64,000 bases of DNA, from the NCBI GenBank assembly GCA_913009685.1, contig CAJVXP010000010.1, positions 1-64,000 of the forward strand. Reading direction: 5' to 3'. Source of the DNA: an uncultured Bacteroidota bacterium (GTDB taxonomy: Bacteria > Bacteroidota > Bacteroidia > Bacteroidales > F082). The notes beneath the pieces were generated by a model. The model ran no database searches. It was not told the origin of the DNA and worked only from the letters and a program-made list of their open reading frames with translations. This document shows, in pieces, positions 24,360-33,247 of the stretch; the first letter of the stretch is position 1; the number at the start of each line of letters is the position of its first letter. Position numbers and translations under genes: made by a program.

Positions 24360-25631
24360 ATGAGCCCGTTTATGCTTTATCTCATCAGATCGTTCCTGAG
24401 CATGGGGATCTTTTATATCACCTGGATCCTTTTTTTCAGGAAGCAAACCGATTTCCGGTTTAACCGGTATTATCTGATCCTCACGACACTGCTGTCAGTA
24501 TTTATCCCCCTGGTTCAGCTTCCGGAACTGCTTCCAACAGGTTTTCATAACCCCATCGGGCAGTTATCGGTTGTTCAAATCGGAGAAGTACTGGTTGGGA
24601 GCACAGGAAGCCATTCTGCCGCCGGTGCTGGATGGTCATTAGCGACAGTACTTTGGGGAATTTATCTTCTCGGAATGGTTGTTATGACCGTTCGCTTTGT
24701 GCTGAGCCTTCGACAACTTTACCGCCTTGTCCGGAAATCGGAAACACGAAAAAAGGACGGAATAAAATTTGTCTTTCCCACCGGAGAGCTCCCGGTCTTT
24801 TCCTTTTTCCATCTGATTTTTATCAGTAAAGAAATGTTTGAGACCCCCCATGCTATTGCCATTATCAGCCACGAGAAAGTTCATATCAAACAAAAACATT
24901 CCCTTGATTTACTGACACTTGAAATACTATGTATCTTCCAATGGTTCAATCCTTTTGTTTATCTAACAAAAAAAGCCGTTAAAGAAAACCACGAATTCAT
25001 TGCCGACAGCGGCATGTCTGTTTCCGAAAGCAGCGGAAACAGTTATCTGAACCTGCTTTTCAGAGAAGCCAGCGGCCTTGAATTCAGCCCGATTACCCAT
25101 AATTTCAGTTATTCACTTTTAAAAAAACGTATGATCATGATGAAAAATCAAAAATCGCAAAGAAGAATGCCGGTAAAACTGTTGTTGAGCGCACTTGCCC
25201 TCTCCTTAACCCTGTTTGCCTGTAGCAACTCCTCCCAACCGGCTACGGAAAAGACATCAAAAAATCTTAAAGAGACCACCCAGGTTAATGCAAATTTACC
25301 CCAAACCGACACCGGAAAAGTTTTTATGGTAGTCGATAAAATGCCGGAATTTCAGGGTGGAGTCAAAAAGCTATTGAATTATCTGGCCACAAACATCAAA
25401 TATCCGGCAGAAGCCCGTAAAGCCAAAATACAAGGACAGGTTGTCGTGAATTTTATTGTTGAAAAAAACGGCAGCATAAGTCATGTTAAAATAACAAAGG
25501 GCATTGGCCACGGTTGTGACAAAGAAGCTGTGAAAGCAGTGGAAAACATGCCTCGCTGGATACCCGGTCAGCAAAAGGGGAAGCCGGTGCGCGTCAATTT
25601 TAACCTTCCTGTTCGTTTCAGTTTACAATAA
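24360..25631 (+). CDS. M56 (BlaR1-like) peptidase with C-terminal TonB domain
   Basis: A 423-residue membrane protein from the ATG at 24360, which leaves a 10-base gap to blaI; a longer in-frame start at 24315 overlaps blaI. Transmembrane helices lie at about 5-22, 30-50 and 87-110. The M56 zinc motif HEKVH is at 171-175. After the peptidase domain comes a second signal-like segment KLLLSALALSLTLFAC (Cys288) that resembles a lipobox. A TonB C-terminal domain follows: MPEFQGGVKKLLNYLATNIKYP...GKPVRVNFNLP. The sensor ligand is not evident, and the TonB domain suggests the signal involves TonB-dependent outer-membrane transport. Confidence 0.9.
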   Translation: MSPFMLYLIRSFLSMGIFYITWILFFRKQTDFRFNRYYLILTTLLSVFIPLVQLPELLPTGFHNPIGQLSVVQIGEVLVGSTGSHSAAGAGWSLATVLWGIYLLGMVVMTVRFVLSLRQLYRLVRKSETRKKDGIKFVFPTGELPVFSFFHLIFISKEMFETPHAIAIISHEKVHIKQKHSLDLLTLEILCIFQWFNPFVYLTKKAVKENHEFIADSGMSVSESSGNSYLNLLFREASGLEFSPITHNFSYSLLKKRMIMMKNQKSQRRMPVKLLLSALALSLTLFACSNSSQPATEKTSKNLKETTQVNANLPQTDTGKVFMVVDKMPEFQGGVKKLLNYLATNIKYPAEARKAKIQGQVVVNFIVEKNGSISHVKITKGIGHGCDKEAVKAVENMPRWIPGQQKGKPVRVNFNLPVRFSLQ

Positions 25632-25925
25632 CCGGGCCGCCCGCTATAGTCCCACTACTACAAAAGTCCCGTCTTTGCGATGAGTTCCGGGCAAGCATAT
25701 GCGATGGAGCGAAAAAGTAATCTTCTTAGCTCAGCTCTTCCCCTCGGCTCCTTCGGATTTCAACTGGTCGGGATTACAAATCAACGTAGAATCTTTGAGC
25801 GTGGACATCCAAAGCGGCAGAGCCGATACACGTGCAACCCGAATGTTAGCGGGAATGGGGATTTGAAATCCCGGCCACCGGTAATGCATTTATGGAATGC
25901 TCCTCGTCTATTCGATGCATTTTCG
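25632..25925. repeat. Degenerate REP-like and TCATTGCGAGG-type repeats before purB
   Basis: The segment 25663-25722 (GTCCCGTCTTTGCGATGAG...GCGATGGAGCGAAAAAGTAATCTT) resembles the widespread bacterial dispersed repeat built on GTCATTGCGAGG...GAAGCAATCT. The segment 25745-25885 is a decayed copy of the CGGATT/GGGATT palindrome cluster seen at 23630 and 27374, here broken up by about 80 unrelated bases. No gene is supported in the interval. Confidence 0.55.
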
Positions 25926-25933
25926 TATTTTTG
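25926..25933 (+). promoter_or_regulatory. -7 promoter element for purB
   Basis: TATTTTTG matches TAnnTTTG exactly and ends 17 bases before the purB ATG at 25951. It argues against the longer open frame that begins at 25897. Confidence 0.6.
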
Positions 25934-25950
25934 AAAAAAAATTAAAGCCT

Positions 25951-27303
25951 ATGGAACTGTCTCCGCTTACCGCTGTATCCCCTGTTGATGGCCGCTATCA
26001 TAACAAGACAAAAGTCCTTTCGGAGTATTTCTCAGAATATGCGCTGTTTCGCTACCGCACGCAGGTGGAAATAGAGTATTTTATCGCTTTGTGCCGGCTG
26101 CCGCTGCCGGGATTGAAGGAAATAGGTACTTCTCATTTTGAAACTTTGAGAAAAATTTACCAAGACTTCTCCCCTACCGATGCTCTGGCCATCAAAGAGA
26201 TAGAAAAAATTACCAACCACGATGTGAAAGCGGTGGAGTATTTTATCAAGGAGAAGATGGATGCCGCCGGGCTGAGCGAATACAAAGAGTTTATCCATTT
26301 CGGACTTACCTCGCAGGACATCAACAATACGGCCATGCCGCTGGCGCTGAAAGAAGCGCATGAGTCGGTGATTTTTCCGGCGCTGGACAAGCTGAAAAAG
26401 CAATTGGTGCAACTGGCTTTTCAATGGAGAGAAATTCCCATGCTGGCCCGCACACACGGCCAGCCGGCTTCGCCAACGCATCTCGGAAAAGAGCTTTATG
26501 TCTTTGTGGAAAGGATAGAAAACCAATTCGATATGCTTCAAAGCATTCCCTTTTCCGGAAAATTCGGCGGTGCTACGGGCAACATGAACGCCCACGTGGT
26601 AACCTATCCACACATAGGCTGGGAGGAATTTGCCAAGGATTTTATGACCAATCATCTCGGACTACACCGGCAGAAAACAACAACACAAATCGAACATTAC
26701 GATTATCTCGCTGCTTATTTCGACGGGTTGAAACGTATCGACAGCATCCTGCTGGATTTGAGCCGCGACATGTGGATGTACATCTCCATGAATTATTTCA
26801 AACAAAAAATCAAAGCCGGAGAAGTGGGTTCTTCGGCCATGCCGCACAAGGTCAATCCCATTGATTTTGAAAATGCAGAAGGCAACCTCGGGCTGGCCAA
26901 CGCCTTTTTTGAACATCTCGCAGCCAAGTTGCCGGTATCGCGTCTGCAACGCGACCTGACTGATTCAACCGTTATTCGTAACATTGGTGTACCACTGGCA
27001 CATCTGCTCATTGCCATACAGTCGCTGGAAAAAGGGCTGGGAAAGCTGATTCTAAACGAAGAAACACTGAAAGCCGACCTGGAAAACAACTGGGCTGTGG
27101 TGGCCGAAGCCATTCAAAATATTTTACGGCGTGAGCACTATCCACAACCTTATGAAACGCTGAAAGCACTTACCCGCACCAACGAAAAAATGAATGAAAA
27201 AGTCATTCATGATTTCATTGACAAGCTGGATGTGTCGGAGGCTGTAAAAAAAGAATTAAAAGCCATCCGTCCGGAAAATTATACCGGGCTGAAGCTGATA
27301 TAA
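25951..27303 (+). CDS. purB: Adenylosuccinate lyase
   Basis: A 450-residue enzyme of the fumarase/aspartase superfamily. It removes fumarate from SAICAR and from adenylosuccinate in purine and AMP synthesis. The start at 25951 gives MELSPLTAVSPVDGRYHNKT, the usual N-terminus of the E. coli-type enzyme. Conserved regions are FIHFGLTSQDINNTA, the catalytic His region ARTHGQPASPTHLGKE, the signature loop GEVGSSAMPHKVNPIDFENAEG, and RTNEKMNE near the C-terminus. It stands alone, preceded by a -7 element and followed by a strong palindrome (27315-27346). Confidence 0.97.
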   Translation: MELSPLTAVSPVDGRYHNKTKVLSEYFSEYALFRYRTQVEIEYFIALCRLPLPGLKEIGTSHFETLRKIYQDFSPTDALAIKEIEKITNHDVKAVEYFIKEKMDAAGLSEYKEFIHFGLTSQDINNTAMPLALKEAHESVIFPALDKLKKQLVQLAFQWREIPMLARTHGQPASPTHLGKELYVFVERIENQFDMLQSIPFSGKFGGATGNMNAHVVTYPHIGWEEFAKDFMTNHLGLHRQKTTTQIEHYDYLAAYFDGLKRIDSILLDLSRDMWMYISMNYFKQKIKAGEVGSSAMPHKVNPIDFENAEGNLGLANAFFEHLAAKLPVSRLQRDLTDSTVIRNIGVPLAHLLIAIQSLEKGLGKLILNEETLKADLENNWAVVAEAIQNILRREHYPQPYETLKALTRTNEKMNEKVIHDFIDKLDVSEAVKKELKAIRPENYTGLKLI

Positions 27304-27314
27304 AAAATATTTTC

Positions 27315-27346
27315 CACCTTTCAGGTCGGGTTCGACCTGAAAGGTG
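27315..27346. repeat. Perfect 14-bp stem hairpin after purB
   Basis: CACCTTTCAGGTCG (27315-27328) and CGACCTGAAAGGTG (27333-27346) pair perfectly around GGTT. No T-run follows on the + strand, so a classical terminator is doubtful. It may stabilise the mRNA 3' end or be a member of a dispersed palindrome family. Confidence 0.65.
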
Positions 27347-27608
27347 AACAAAAAAGACAGGCACACAAGCTCCTTCGGATTTGTAATCCGAATGTTGACG
27401 GGAAAGAGGATTTTAAATCCCTAAACATGAAAAGGTCGGGATTACAAATCCCAACCAGCGGCAAGGGTTCTTCCGAATTTGTAATTGAACCAGATCATTG
27501 CTATGAGTACCAGGTTAGCCCGTGCGTTGAACCGATGTCGATTAACCAATATATTCCTCCCGAAAATCCCTTTTAACTTTGGCCAACTTCGATCAGAAAA
27601 CAAAGTTT
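27347..27608. repeat. REP-like palindrome cluster downstream of purB
   Basis: The ordered palindromes are TTCGGATT-TGT-AATCCGAA (27374-27392), GGATTTTAAATCC (27408-27420) and GGTCGGGATT-ACA-AATCCCAACC (27434-27456). The order and spacing match the 23630-23712 set, and both end in CCAGC. The remaining DNA to the NhaD stop shows nothing. Confidence 0.7.
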
Positions 27609-29051
27609 CTAATGATGGAAAATAAATTCATTTTGCACATAATAGGTAGCAATACCTGCAATGTATCCGAGAAGAGCCAGCCAGGCTATTTTTTTCATGT
27701 ACCAGATAAAATCGATTTTCTCAAGAGCCATAGCCACTACGCCGGCAGCAGAACCAATAATCAGAATACTTCCACCGGTACCGGCGGCGTAAGCCAACAG
27801 CTCCCAGAAGGCACCATTTTGTACAAAATGCTGCATAAAAGCCGGTTCAGAAGAAGCTGCAACCAAAGTATGAGTCATAATTGGATACATACCCATGGCA
27901 GCAGCGGTAAGAGGCACATTATCCACAATGGAGGATAACAATCCGATGGCACCATTTATGAGGTAAATATTGTGCATGTGTTTGTCGAAATATTCAGCCA
28001 TAACCTGCAAATGTCCTGCAGATTCAAGAGCAGCCACTGCCGACAAAATACCGAGATAGAACAAAATGGTAGGAATATCGACTCTTTTCAGAATACCCAC
28101 AACAGTAAATTTTCGCCTGTCCTCAAGCGTACCATTTTTGTGTATAAACTCAGTAGCAACCCAGATAACACCGAGACTGAAAAGCATACCCATATACGGA
28201 GGCAGGTCGGTCAGTTCTTTAAAAACAGGGACAAAAATCAAACCGCCGATACCTATTGCTAACATAAGCATACGCTCGCGCGGGGATGTCTTGAAACTAT
28301 CAGAAGTATCCACTGCCGGTTTTTCAACATGACCTTTCAAATAAATAGAAACCACAGCGAGCGGAATGACCAGGCTGACAATGCTGGGCAGAAAAACCAT
28401 TCCCATGATATCCAGGGCAGTAATCTGGCCGCCAATCCAGAGCATGATGGTCGTTACATCGCCTATGGGCGTAAAAGCTCCACCTGCATTGGCTGCGATA
28501 ACAATCATACTGGCAAAAAACCAACGCGACTTTTTATCATCAATAAGCTTACGTAACAGGGCAATCATCACAATAGTGGTTGTCATATTGTCCAGTACTC
28601 CTGACAGGAAGAAGGTAATAGTAGCAACAGTCCATAAAAGTTTAACCTTATTGGTTGTCTTAATTCTATCCGTAATTACCCTGAAGCCTTCATGCTGGTC
28701 CACCGTTTCCACAATGGTCATGGCACCGAGCAGAAAGAAGAGTATTTGTGCCAAATTGCCAAGATGAGAAACCACTTCATGGTCTGTAATGAAATATTTC
28801 ATCTGGGCAATCAGGCTTACACCTTCATACTTATGCTTAAAAGCAGCCAGATCCGAGCTTTTCAAAAAATGTTCCCACGAAGGACTGAAACCCAGATTAA
28901 GAATACCAGGCAGGCCAAAGATATAAACAACCCAAATGACTACGCCCAACAAAAGGGCGGAAGCTGCTTTATCAACCTTAATAGGTTCTTCCATGGCAAT
29001 GGCGAGATAGCCCAAAACAAACACTATAAGCATTAATATAAATGTTGTCAT
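27609..29051 (-). CDS. nhaD: NhaD-type Na+/H+ antiporter, copy 1
   Basis: A 480-residue inner-membrane protein with about 11-12 helices and the NhaD/ArsB-like ion transporter pattern. Features include AASALLLGVVIWVVY, FFLLGAMTIVETVDQHEGF, GVLDNMTTTIVMIALLRKL, ANAGGAFTPIGDVTTIMLWIGGQ, and SSIVDNVPLTAAAMGMYP, with the paired Asp-Asn motifs that line the ion path. It exchanges cytoplasmic Na+ or Li+ for H+. It is a tandem paralogue of the gene at 29252 and very similar along its length. It has its own -7 element on the minus strand (29086-29093, TATTTTTG). Use of nhaD fits a saline or alkaline habitat. Confidence 0.94.
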   Translation of the reverse strand: MTTFILMLIVFVLGYLAIAMEEPIKVDKAASALLLGVVIWVVYIFGLPGILNLGFSPSWEHFLKSSDLAAFKHKYEGVSLIAQMKYFITDHEVVSHLGNLAQILFFLLGAMTIVETVDQHEGFRVITDRIKTTNKVKLLWTVATITFFLSGVLDNMTTTIVMIALLRKLIDDKKSRWFFASMIVIAANAGGAFTPIGDVTTIMLWIGGQITALDIMGMVFLPSIVSLVIPLAVVSIYLKGHVEKPAVDTSDSFKTSPRERMLMLAIGIGGLIFVPVFKELTDLPPYMGMLFSLGVIWVATEFIHKNGTLEDRRKFTVVGILKRVDIPTILFYLGILSAVAALESAGHLQVMAEYFDKHMHNIYLINGAIGLLSSIVDNVPLTAAAMGMYPIMTHTLVAASSEPAFMQHFVQNGAFWELLAYAAGTGGSILIIGSAAGVVAMALEKIDFIWYMKKIAWLALLGYIAGIATYYVQNEFIFHH

Positions 29052-29251
29052 CTTTTTTTTGTTTTTGTTTGTTAAAAAGTATCGGCAAAAATATTTAAAT
29101 CCGAATGTTTAATGAATCAATATATATCATAATAAATCCTAAATTTTAGTATTTTGTAATGGGTACAGATAAGCATATCCGATAAAAAACATCTTAATCT
29201 TAGTTTATCAGAAAGAAATCTCACAGCCAAAAAGGTAGGGGATAATAATTA

Positions 29252-30697
29252 TCACATATGGAAAAGAACCAAATCCTGCAACCAGTATATCAAAATGCCG
29301 CCAAAGTATCCAATCAAAGCTAACCAGCTAATTTTCTTCATGTACCAGATAAAATCAATTTTTTCTAATGCCATGGCAGCAACGCCGGCAGCGGAGCCAA
29401 TAATCAGGATACTTCCACCGGTACCGGCGGCATAAGCCAGTAGTTCCCAGAATGCACCATCCTGTATGAAATGATGTAAATAAACGGGTTCGGCAGAAGC
29501 AGCTACCATAGCGTGTGTCAGAACAGGATACATGCCCATGGCTCCTGCCGTAAGCGGTACGTTATCAACAATGGAAGAGAGCAAACCAATAGCAGCATTG
29601 ATACCATAAATGTTATGAACGTTTTTATCAAGCCAGTGGCTGGCCAGAGCCAGATGACCGGCAGACTGAAGCGCAGCAACAGCCGTCAAAATGCCGAGGA
29701 AGAAGAAAATAGTCGGAATATCTACCTTTTTTAGTACACCCATAACGGATAATTTCCGGCGGTCCTCAACCGTTTTACCTTTATGAATTAACTCCGTGGT
29801 AATCCAAATTACACTTAAGCCAAACAACATTCCCATGTAAGGAGGCAAATGAGTAATTGTTTTAAATACCGGGACAAATACCAGTGCCCCTACCCCCATA
29901 AAAAGCAAAAGTTTACGCTCAAATGGCGTAGTAAAAGCAACCGTTTCACTTGCATCAATTTTGGGTTTTTCCACGGTTCCTTTCAAATAAACGGAGACAA
30001 TAAGTAAAGGGAAAAGCATATTGAAGACACTGGGGACAAATACCATTGCAATAATATTGCCGGCTGTAACCTGCCCGCCTATCCAAAGCATAATAGTTGT
30101 TACATCGCCAATGGGCGAAAACGCACCACCCGCATTGGCAGCAATAATCACCATACTGGCAAAGAACCATCGGGTTTTTTTATCGGCTACCAGTTTATTT
30201 AATAAGGTAACAATCACAATGGTTGTTGTAAGATTGTCCAAAATGGCTGACATAAAAAAGGTTAGGATACTAAGAATCCATAAAAGTTTCACCTTACTGG
30301 TAGTCGTAATTTTATCTGTAATAAGCTTGAACCCCTGATGTTGATCCACCGTTTCCACGATGGTCATAGCGCCGAGCAGGAAGAAAAGAATTTCACTGAT
30401 TTCTCCAAGATGTTCAACAACTTGTTTATCAACCACAAAATACCTCATCTGTTCAAGAAGTGTGGCATGAGGATGGGCTTTTAAAAATTCGGCCATCATG
30501 GAACTCCCGCCGAAATTTTTCCAGGCATCACTAAAGCCGAGGGAAAGGATGTTGGAAACGTCCAACAGATAAACAGACCAAACAAGTACGCCCAGCATCA
30601 GGGCAGAAGCTGCTTTATCAATTTTTATAGGATGTTCCAAAGCAATGGCAGTATATCCGAGAATAAAAACTACCACCATTAGGGTAAAACTAAACAT
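29252..30697 (-). CDS. nhaD: NhaD-type Na+/H+ antiporter, copy 2
   Basis: A 481-residue NhaD paralogue with the same landmarks as its neighbour (FFLLGAMTIVETVDQHQGF, SAILDNLTTTIVIVTLLNKL, ANAGGAFSPIGDVTTIMLWIGGQVTAGN, SSIVDNVPLTAGAMGMYP). It differs mainly in the N-terminal third and in loops. The perfect -7 element TACATTTG on the minus strand (30727-30734) lies 29 bases upstream. Copy 1 begins 200 bases further on with its own promoter, so the two can be expressed separately, possibly under different ion or pH conditions. Confidence 0.94.
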   Translation of the reverse strand: MFSFTLMVVVFILGYTAIALEHPIKIDKAASALMLGVLVWSVYLLDVSNILSLGFSDAWKNFGGSSMMAEFLKAHPHATLLEQMRYFVVDKQVVEHLGEISEILFFLLGAMTIVETVDQHQGFKLITDKITTTSKVKLLWILSILTFFMSAILDNLTTTIVIVTLLNKLVADKKTRWFFASMVIIAANAGGAFSPIGDVTTIMLWIGGQVTAGNIIAMVFVPSVFNMLFPLLIVSVYLKGTVEKPKIDASETVAFTTPFERKLLLFMGVGALVFVPVFKTITHLPPYMGMLFGLSVIWITTELIHKGKTVEDRRKLSVMGVLKKVDIPTIFFFLGILTAVAALQSAGHLALASHWLDKNVHNIYGINAAIGLLSSIVDNVPLTAGAMGMYPVLTHAMVAASAEPVYLHHFIQDGAFWELLAYAAGTGGSILIIGSAAGVAAMALEKIDFIWYMKKISWLALIGYFGGILIYWLQDLVLFHM

Positions 30698-31106
30698 ATC
30701 TGTTTGCGTTTGTTAATTATTAGCGGCAAATGTAAGGAAAGAATTTAATCCGGCTCCAATCTTAAAAAGCTTAATCAATACATGTAGAGGAAATTTATTT
30801 GAGGTCTAAATAGGCTCTATGTCGATTTGTGTGGGCAGCGTTTTTGTTATTTGTCTCTTTGTTATTTGGAATTTTTTGACATTTTTTTCCTTTACGACAG
30901 CATGGCATCCTAATTCACCCACACAAATCAACATAGAACCCCAAAATATATTAGCTCCGAACCTGCGGAATTTAAGGTTAAAGCAAAATAATAATTTCCC
31001 GCTTTTTTAGTTTAACTAACAGTCCGGTGTTTAAAAGAAAGCAAACGCATAAAAGTATAACAACGGTTCAGATAGTATTTTTACATTTAATATTAAGGAA
31101 TAAATT
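30698..31106. other. Intergenic interval between nhaD and exbB
   Basis: This 409-base interval contains the divergent -7 element for nhaD copy 2 (30727-30734, minus strand), the inverted-repeat element at 30813-30940, and a near-consensus TATTTTTA box (31076-31083) ahead of exbB. A 63-codon open frame crossing the element has no protein-like features. Confidence 0.6.
30813..30940. mobile_element. 128-bp inverted-repeat element (type member of a dispersed family)
   Basis: The 23-base ends (30813-30835 and 30918-30940) are reverse complements with two mismatches. Their core is CTATGT(C/T)GATTTGTGTGGG. The interior, read in reverse, matches about 36 bases of the element at 43512-43936 (GTCAAAAAATTCCAAATAAC and onward) plus a looser match beyond. 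Single ends recur at 43915-43936 and 58173-58194. There is no ORF and no clear target-site duplication. It looks like a non-autonomous MITE-like family whose transposase is elsewhere in the genome. Confidence 0.75.
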
Positions 31107-31808
31107 ATGATAACAGCCATTATTCTTCAGCTACACGAAACCGCCCAGGTGCTGGGAACCGAAGCCGTTAAAGGTGAAATCAGCCTGCCCATTATCCAAC
31201 TGGCAGAAAAGGGAGGATGGATTATGGCCATTCTCGGAGTACTTTCGGTGATTGCAGTTTATATTTTCATCGAAAGATATCTCGTCATCAGCAGATCCTC
31301 ACGCGAAGACAAAAATTTCATGAACAATATCAGGGAGTTTATTCTGAGTGGCAAATTGGATTCGGCCAAAGCGTTGTGCCAGACAAACAATTCGCCCATT
31401 GGCAGAATGATTGAAAAAGGACTGCGCAGGCTGGGGAAACCACTAAACGACATCAATGCGGCCATTGAAAACGTAGGGAAGTTAGAAGTTTCAAAATTGG
31501 AGAAAAATGTGGCCGGACTGGCGACCATTGCCGGCGCCGCACCTATGCTCGGGTTTCTCGGAACCGTCATCGGCATGATACGCGCTTTTTATGATATGTC
31601 TATGGCCGGAAATAATATCAATATCGAGTTGCTTTCGCAAGGCATCTATCAGGCCATGATTACAACCGTAGGCGGATTGATTGTGGGTATCATGGCATAC
31701 ATCTTTTATAATGTCCTCGTAGCAAGAATTCAAAAAATAGTTAATATTTTGGAAATCAGAACTTCGGAGTTTATGGATTTACTCCATGAACCGGCTAAGA
31801 AAAGATAA
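31107..31808 (+). CDS. exbB: MotA/TolQ/ExbB proton channel family protein
   Basis: A 233-residue protein with three transmembrane helices (about 38-60, 142-165, 185-208). The TolQ/ExbB signature is VAGLATIAGAAPMLGFLGTVIGMIRAFYDM, followed by GIYQAMITTVGGLIVGIMAYIFYNVL. It forms the pentameric proton channel that, with ExbD, energises a TonB-like protein to drive outer-membrane transport. It is the first gene of a three-gene operon with an ExbD and a TonB-like protein, 59 bases before exbD. Confidence 0.93.
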   Translation: MITAIILQLHETAQVLGTEAVKGEISLPIIQLAEKGGWIMAILGVLSVIAVYIFIERYLVISRSSREDKNFMNNIREFILSGKLDSAKALCQTNNSPIGRMIEKGLRRLGKPLNDINAAIENVGKLEVSKLEKNVAGLATIAGAAPMLGFLGTVIGMIRAFYDMSMAGNNINIELLSQGIYQAMITTVGGLIVGIMAYIFYNVLVARIQKIVNILEIRTSEFMDLLHEPAKKR

Positions 31809-31867
31809 CCGGCGAAACCGGATAATTAAATTGCAGATGTCCTAAATTCATTAAACAGTTTGGAAAA

Positions 31868-32281
31868 ATGGCTATTGAAACACGAAATAAAATTGATGCC
31901 CATTTCAACATGGCTTCCATGTCGGACCTGGTGTTCCTGCTTCTCATATTTTTTATGCTCACCTCCACCCTTGTGTCCCCAAACGCCATAAAATTGTTAT
32001 TGCCGGGCAGCAACAGCAAAACTATGGCCAAACAAAGCCTGACAGTCTATATTAATAAGTCACGTAACTTTTTTCTCGAAGACAAACCGGTAAAACCTTC
32101 TCAGCTTGAACAACAGATTTATAGCAGAATAAGGGCTAACACACAAGCAACTATTGTCTTACGAGCCGACAGATCTGTTCCAATACAGGATATTGTAACG
32201 GTAATTGATGCGATAAACCAAATCAATGCCGAGTACAAAACCAAACATAAAATTATTTTGGCTACCAGCCCCAAGAGATAA
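31868..32281 (+). CDS. exbD: ExbD/TolR biopolymer transport protein
   Basis: A 137-residue protein with one N-terminal transmembrane helix (about 16-38, SMSDLVFLLLIFFMLTSTLV). The Asp at the start of that helix is the proton-carrying residue of the family. A periplasmic domain ends VIDAINQINAEYKTKHKIILAT. It partners ExbB in harvesting the proton motive force. The start at 31868 (MAIETRNKIDAHFNMASMSD) fits the family. Eleven bases separate it from the TonB-like gene. Confidence 0.93.
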   Translation: MAIETRNKIDAHFNMASMSDLVFLLLIFFMLTSTLVSPNAIKLLLPGSNSKTMAKQSLTVYINKSRNFFLEDKPVKPSQLEQQIYSRIRANTQATIVLRADRSVPIQDIVTVIDAINQINAEYKTKHKIILATSPKR

Positions 32282-32292
32282 AGCAACAGGTT

Positions 32293-33180
32293 ATGAAGAT
32301 GGACAAAGACAAGTGGAGAGCACTCATAGGAACCATCATTTTCCATGGTATTCTTTTGCTTGCGTTGGCATTTCTTGCTTTGCAAACGCCTCTCCCGCTC
32401 CCGGGCGAACAAGGTGTGGAAGTTAGTTTGGGAACTTCCGGCACCGGACTGGGAAATCAGGCCATGCAGATGCGACAAAAAACCATGAAGCCCAAACCAT
32501 TACCAAAACCTGTTTCTCATCCGAAACCGCCTACACCAAAGCCGCAACCCAAGTCAGTGGTAACGCATCAAAAAAATCTGACACAAAACACGGAAGAAGC
32601 GCCATCACTGGAAAAGAAGAAAACACGGGCGAAAAAGAAAGCCGTTAAACCGAAGAAAGCAAAACTGGAGAAGAAGGTTTCAAAAGTACCTGTAACAGAA
32701 AAAAAGGTCGATTCTGCCCGGATAGCTAAAAAAGCTCCGCCGCTGAAAAAGCCCCAACCAGTGGTCAACCAGAGAGCGCTGTTCAAACTGGCGCCGGGAA
32801 GCCAAAACCAAAGTCAGGGTATAAGAAGCGGCACCGGTGACCAGGGCAAGCCACATGGTTTCAAGGAAAGCAATGTTTACAACGGACGAGGAGGTAAAGG
32901 ACGTGGTATCTCTTTCAGCCTCGGCGACCGCGGAGCGAAGTTTCTGGACAAACCCTCCGCTTCTTTTACCGAGCAGGGGACTGTGGTGGTAAGAATCGAG
33001 GTGAACCCGCAAGGAAAAGTTACCAATGCCCGTGTATTTGCCAAAGGGACAACTGTGGTGAGTGAAAATCTGCGGCAACTGGCCGTACAGTCTGCCAAAA
33101 ACTCCCTTTTCAGTACCGACCCGACAGCACCGGGCATACAAATCGGAACCATCACCTATCATTTTATTCTGAAAAGGTAA
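32293..33180 (+). CDS. TonB-like energy transducer
   Basis: A 295-residue protein with the three-part TonB/TolA layout. An N-terminal membrane anchor (about 10-28, GTIIFHGILLLALAFLAL) is followed by a long Pro- and Lys-rich periplasm-spanning region at about 60-160 (KPKPLPKPVSHPKPPTPKPQPK and Lys-rich KKTRAKKKAVKPKKAK repeats). The C-terminal TonB-type domain (about 215-295) contains GTVVVRIEVNPQGKVTNARV. It would relay energy from ExbBD to TonB-dependent receptors. The very basic linker is low-complexity, so similarity there means little. Confidence 0.85.
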   Translation: MKMDKDKWRALIGTIIFHGILLLALAFLALQTPLPLPGEQGVEVSLGTSGTGLGNQAMQMRQKTMKPKPLPKPVSHPKPPTPKPQPKSVVTHQKNLTQNTEEAPSLEKKKTRAKKKAVKPKKAKLEKKVSKVPVTEKKVDSARIAKKAPPLKKPQPVVNQRALFKLAPGSQNQSQGIRSGTGDQGKPHGFKESNVYNGRGGKGRGISFSLGDRGAKFLDKPSASFTEQGTVVVRIEVNPQGKVTNARVFAKGTTVVSENLRQLAVQSAKNSLFSTDPTAPGIQIGTITYHFILKR

Positions 33181-33247
33181 GAGGGATAACCTGAGTTCGG
33201 GATAACAGGTTTTATATTTTCACCGTAGCTATTGGGAATAAAATTTC

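Noticed and set aside
27315-27346. Intrinsic terminator for purB
   Set aside because: The stem is perfect but no T-run follows on the + strand, so it was listed as a hairpin repeat.
30819-31010. 63-codon frame crossing the inverted-repeat element
   Set aside because: It begins inside a terminal repeat and reads low-complexity repeat DNA, so it is not a gene.
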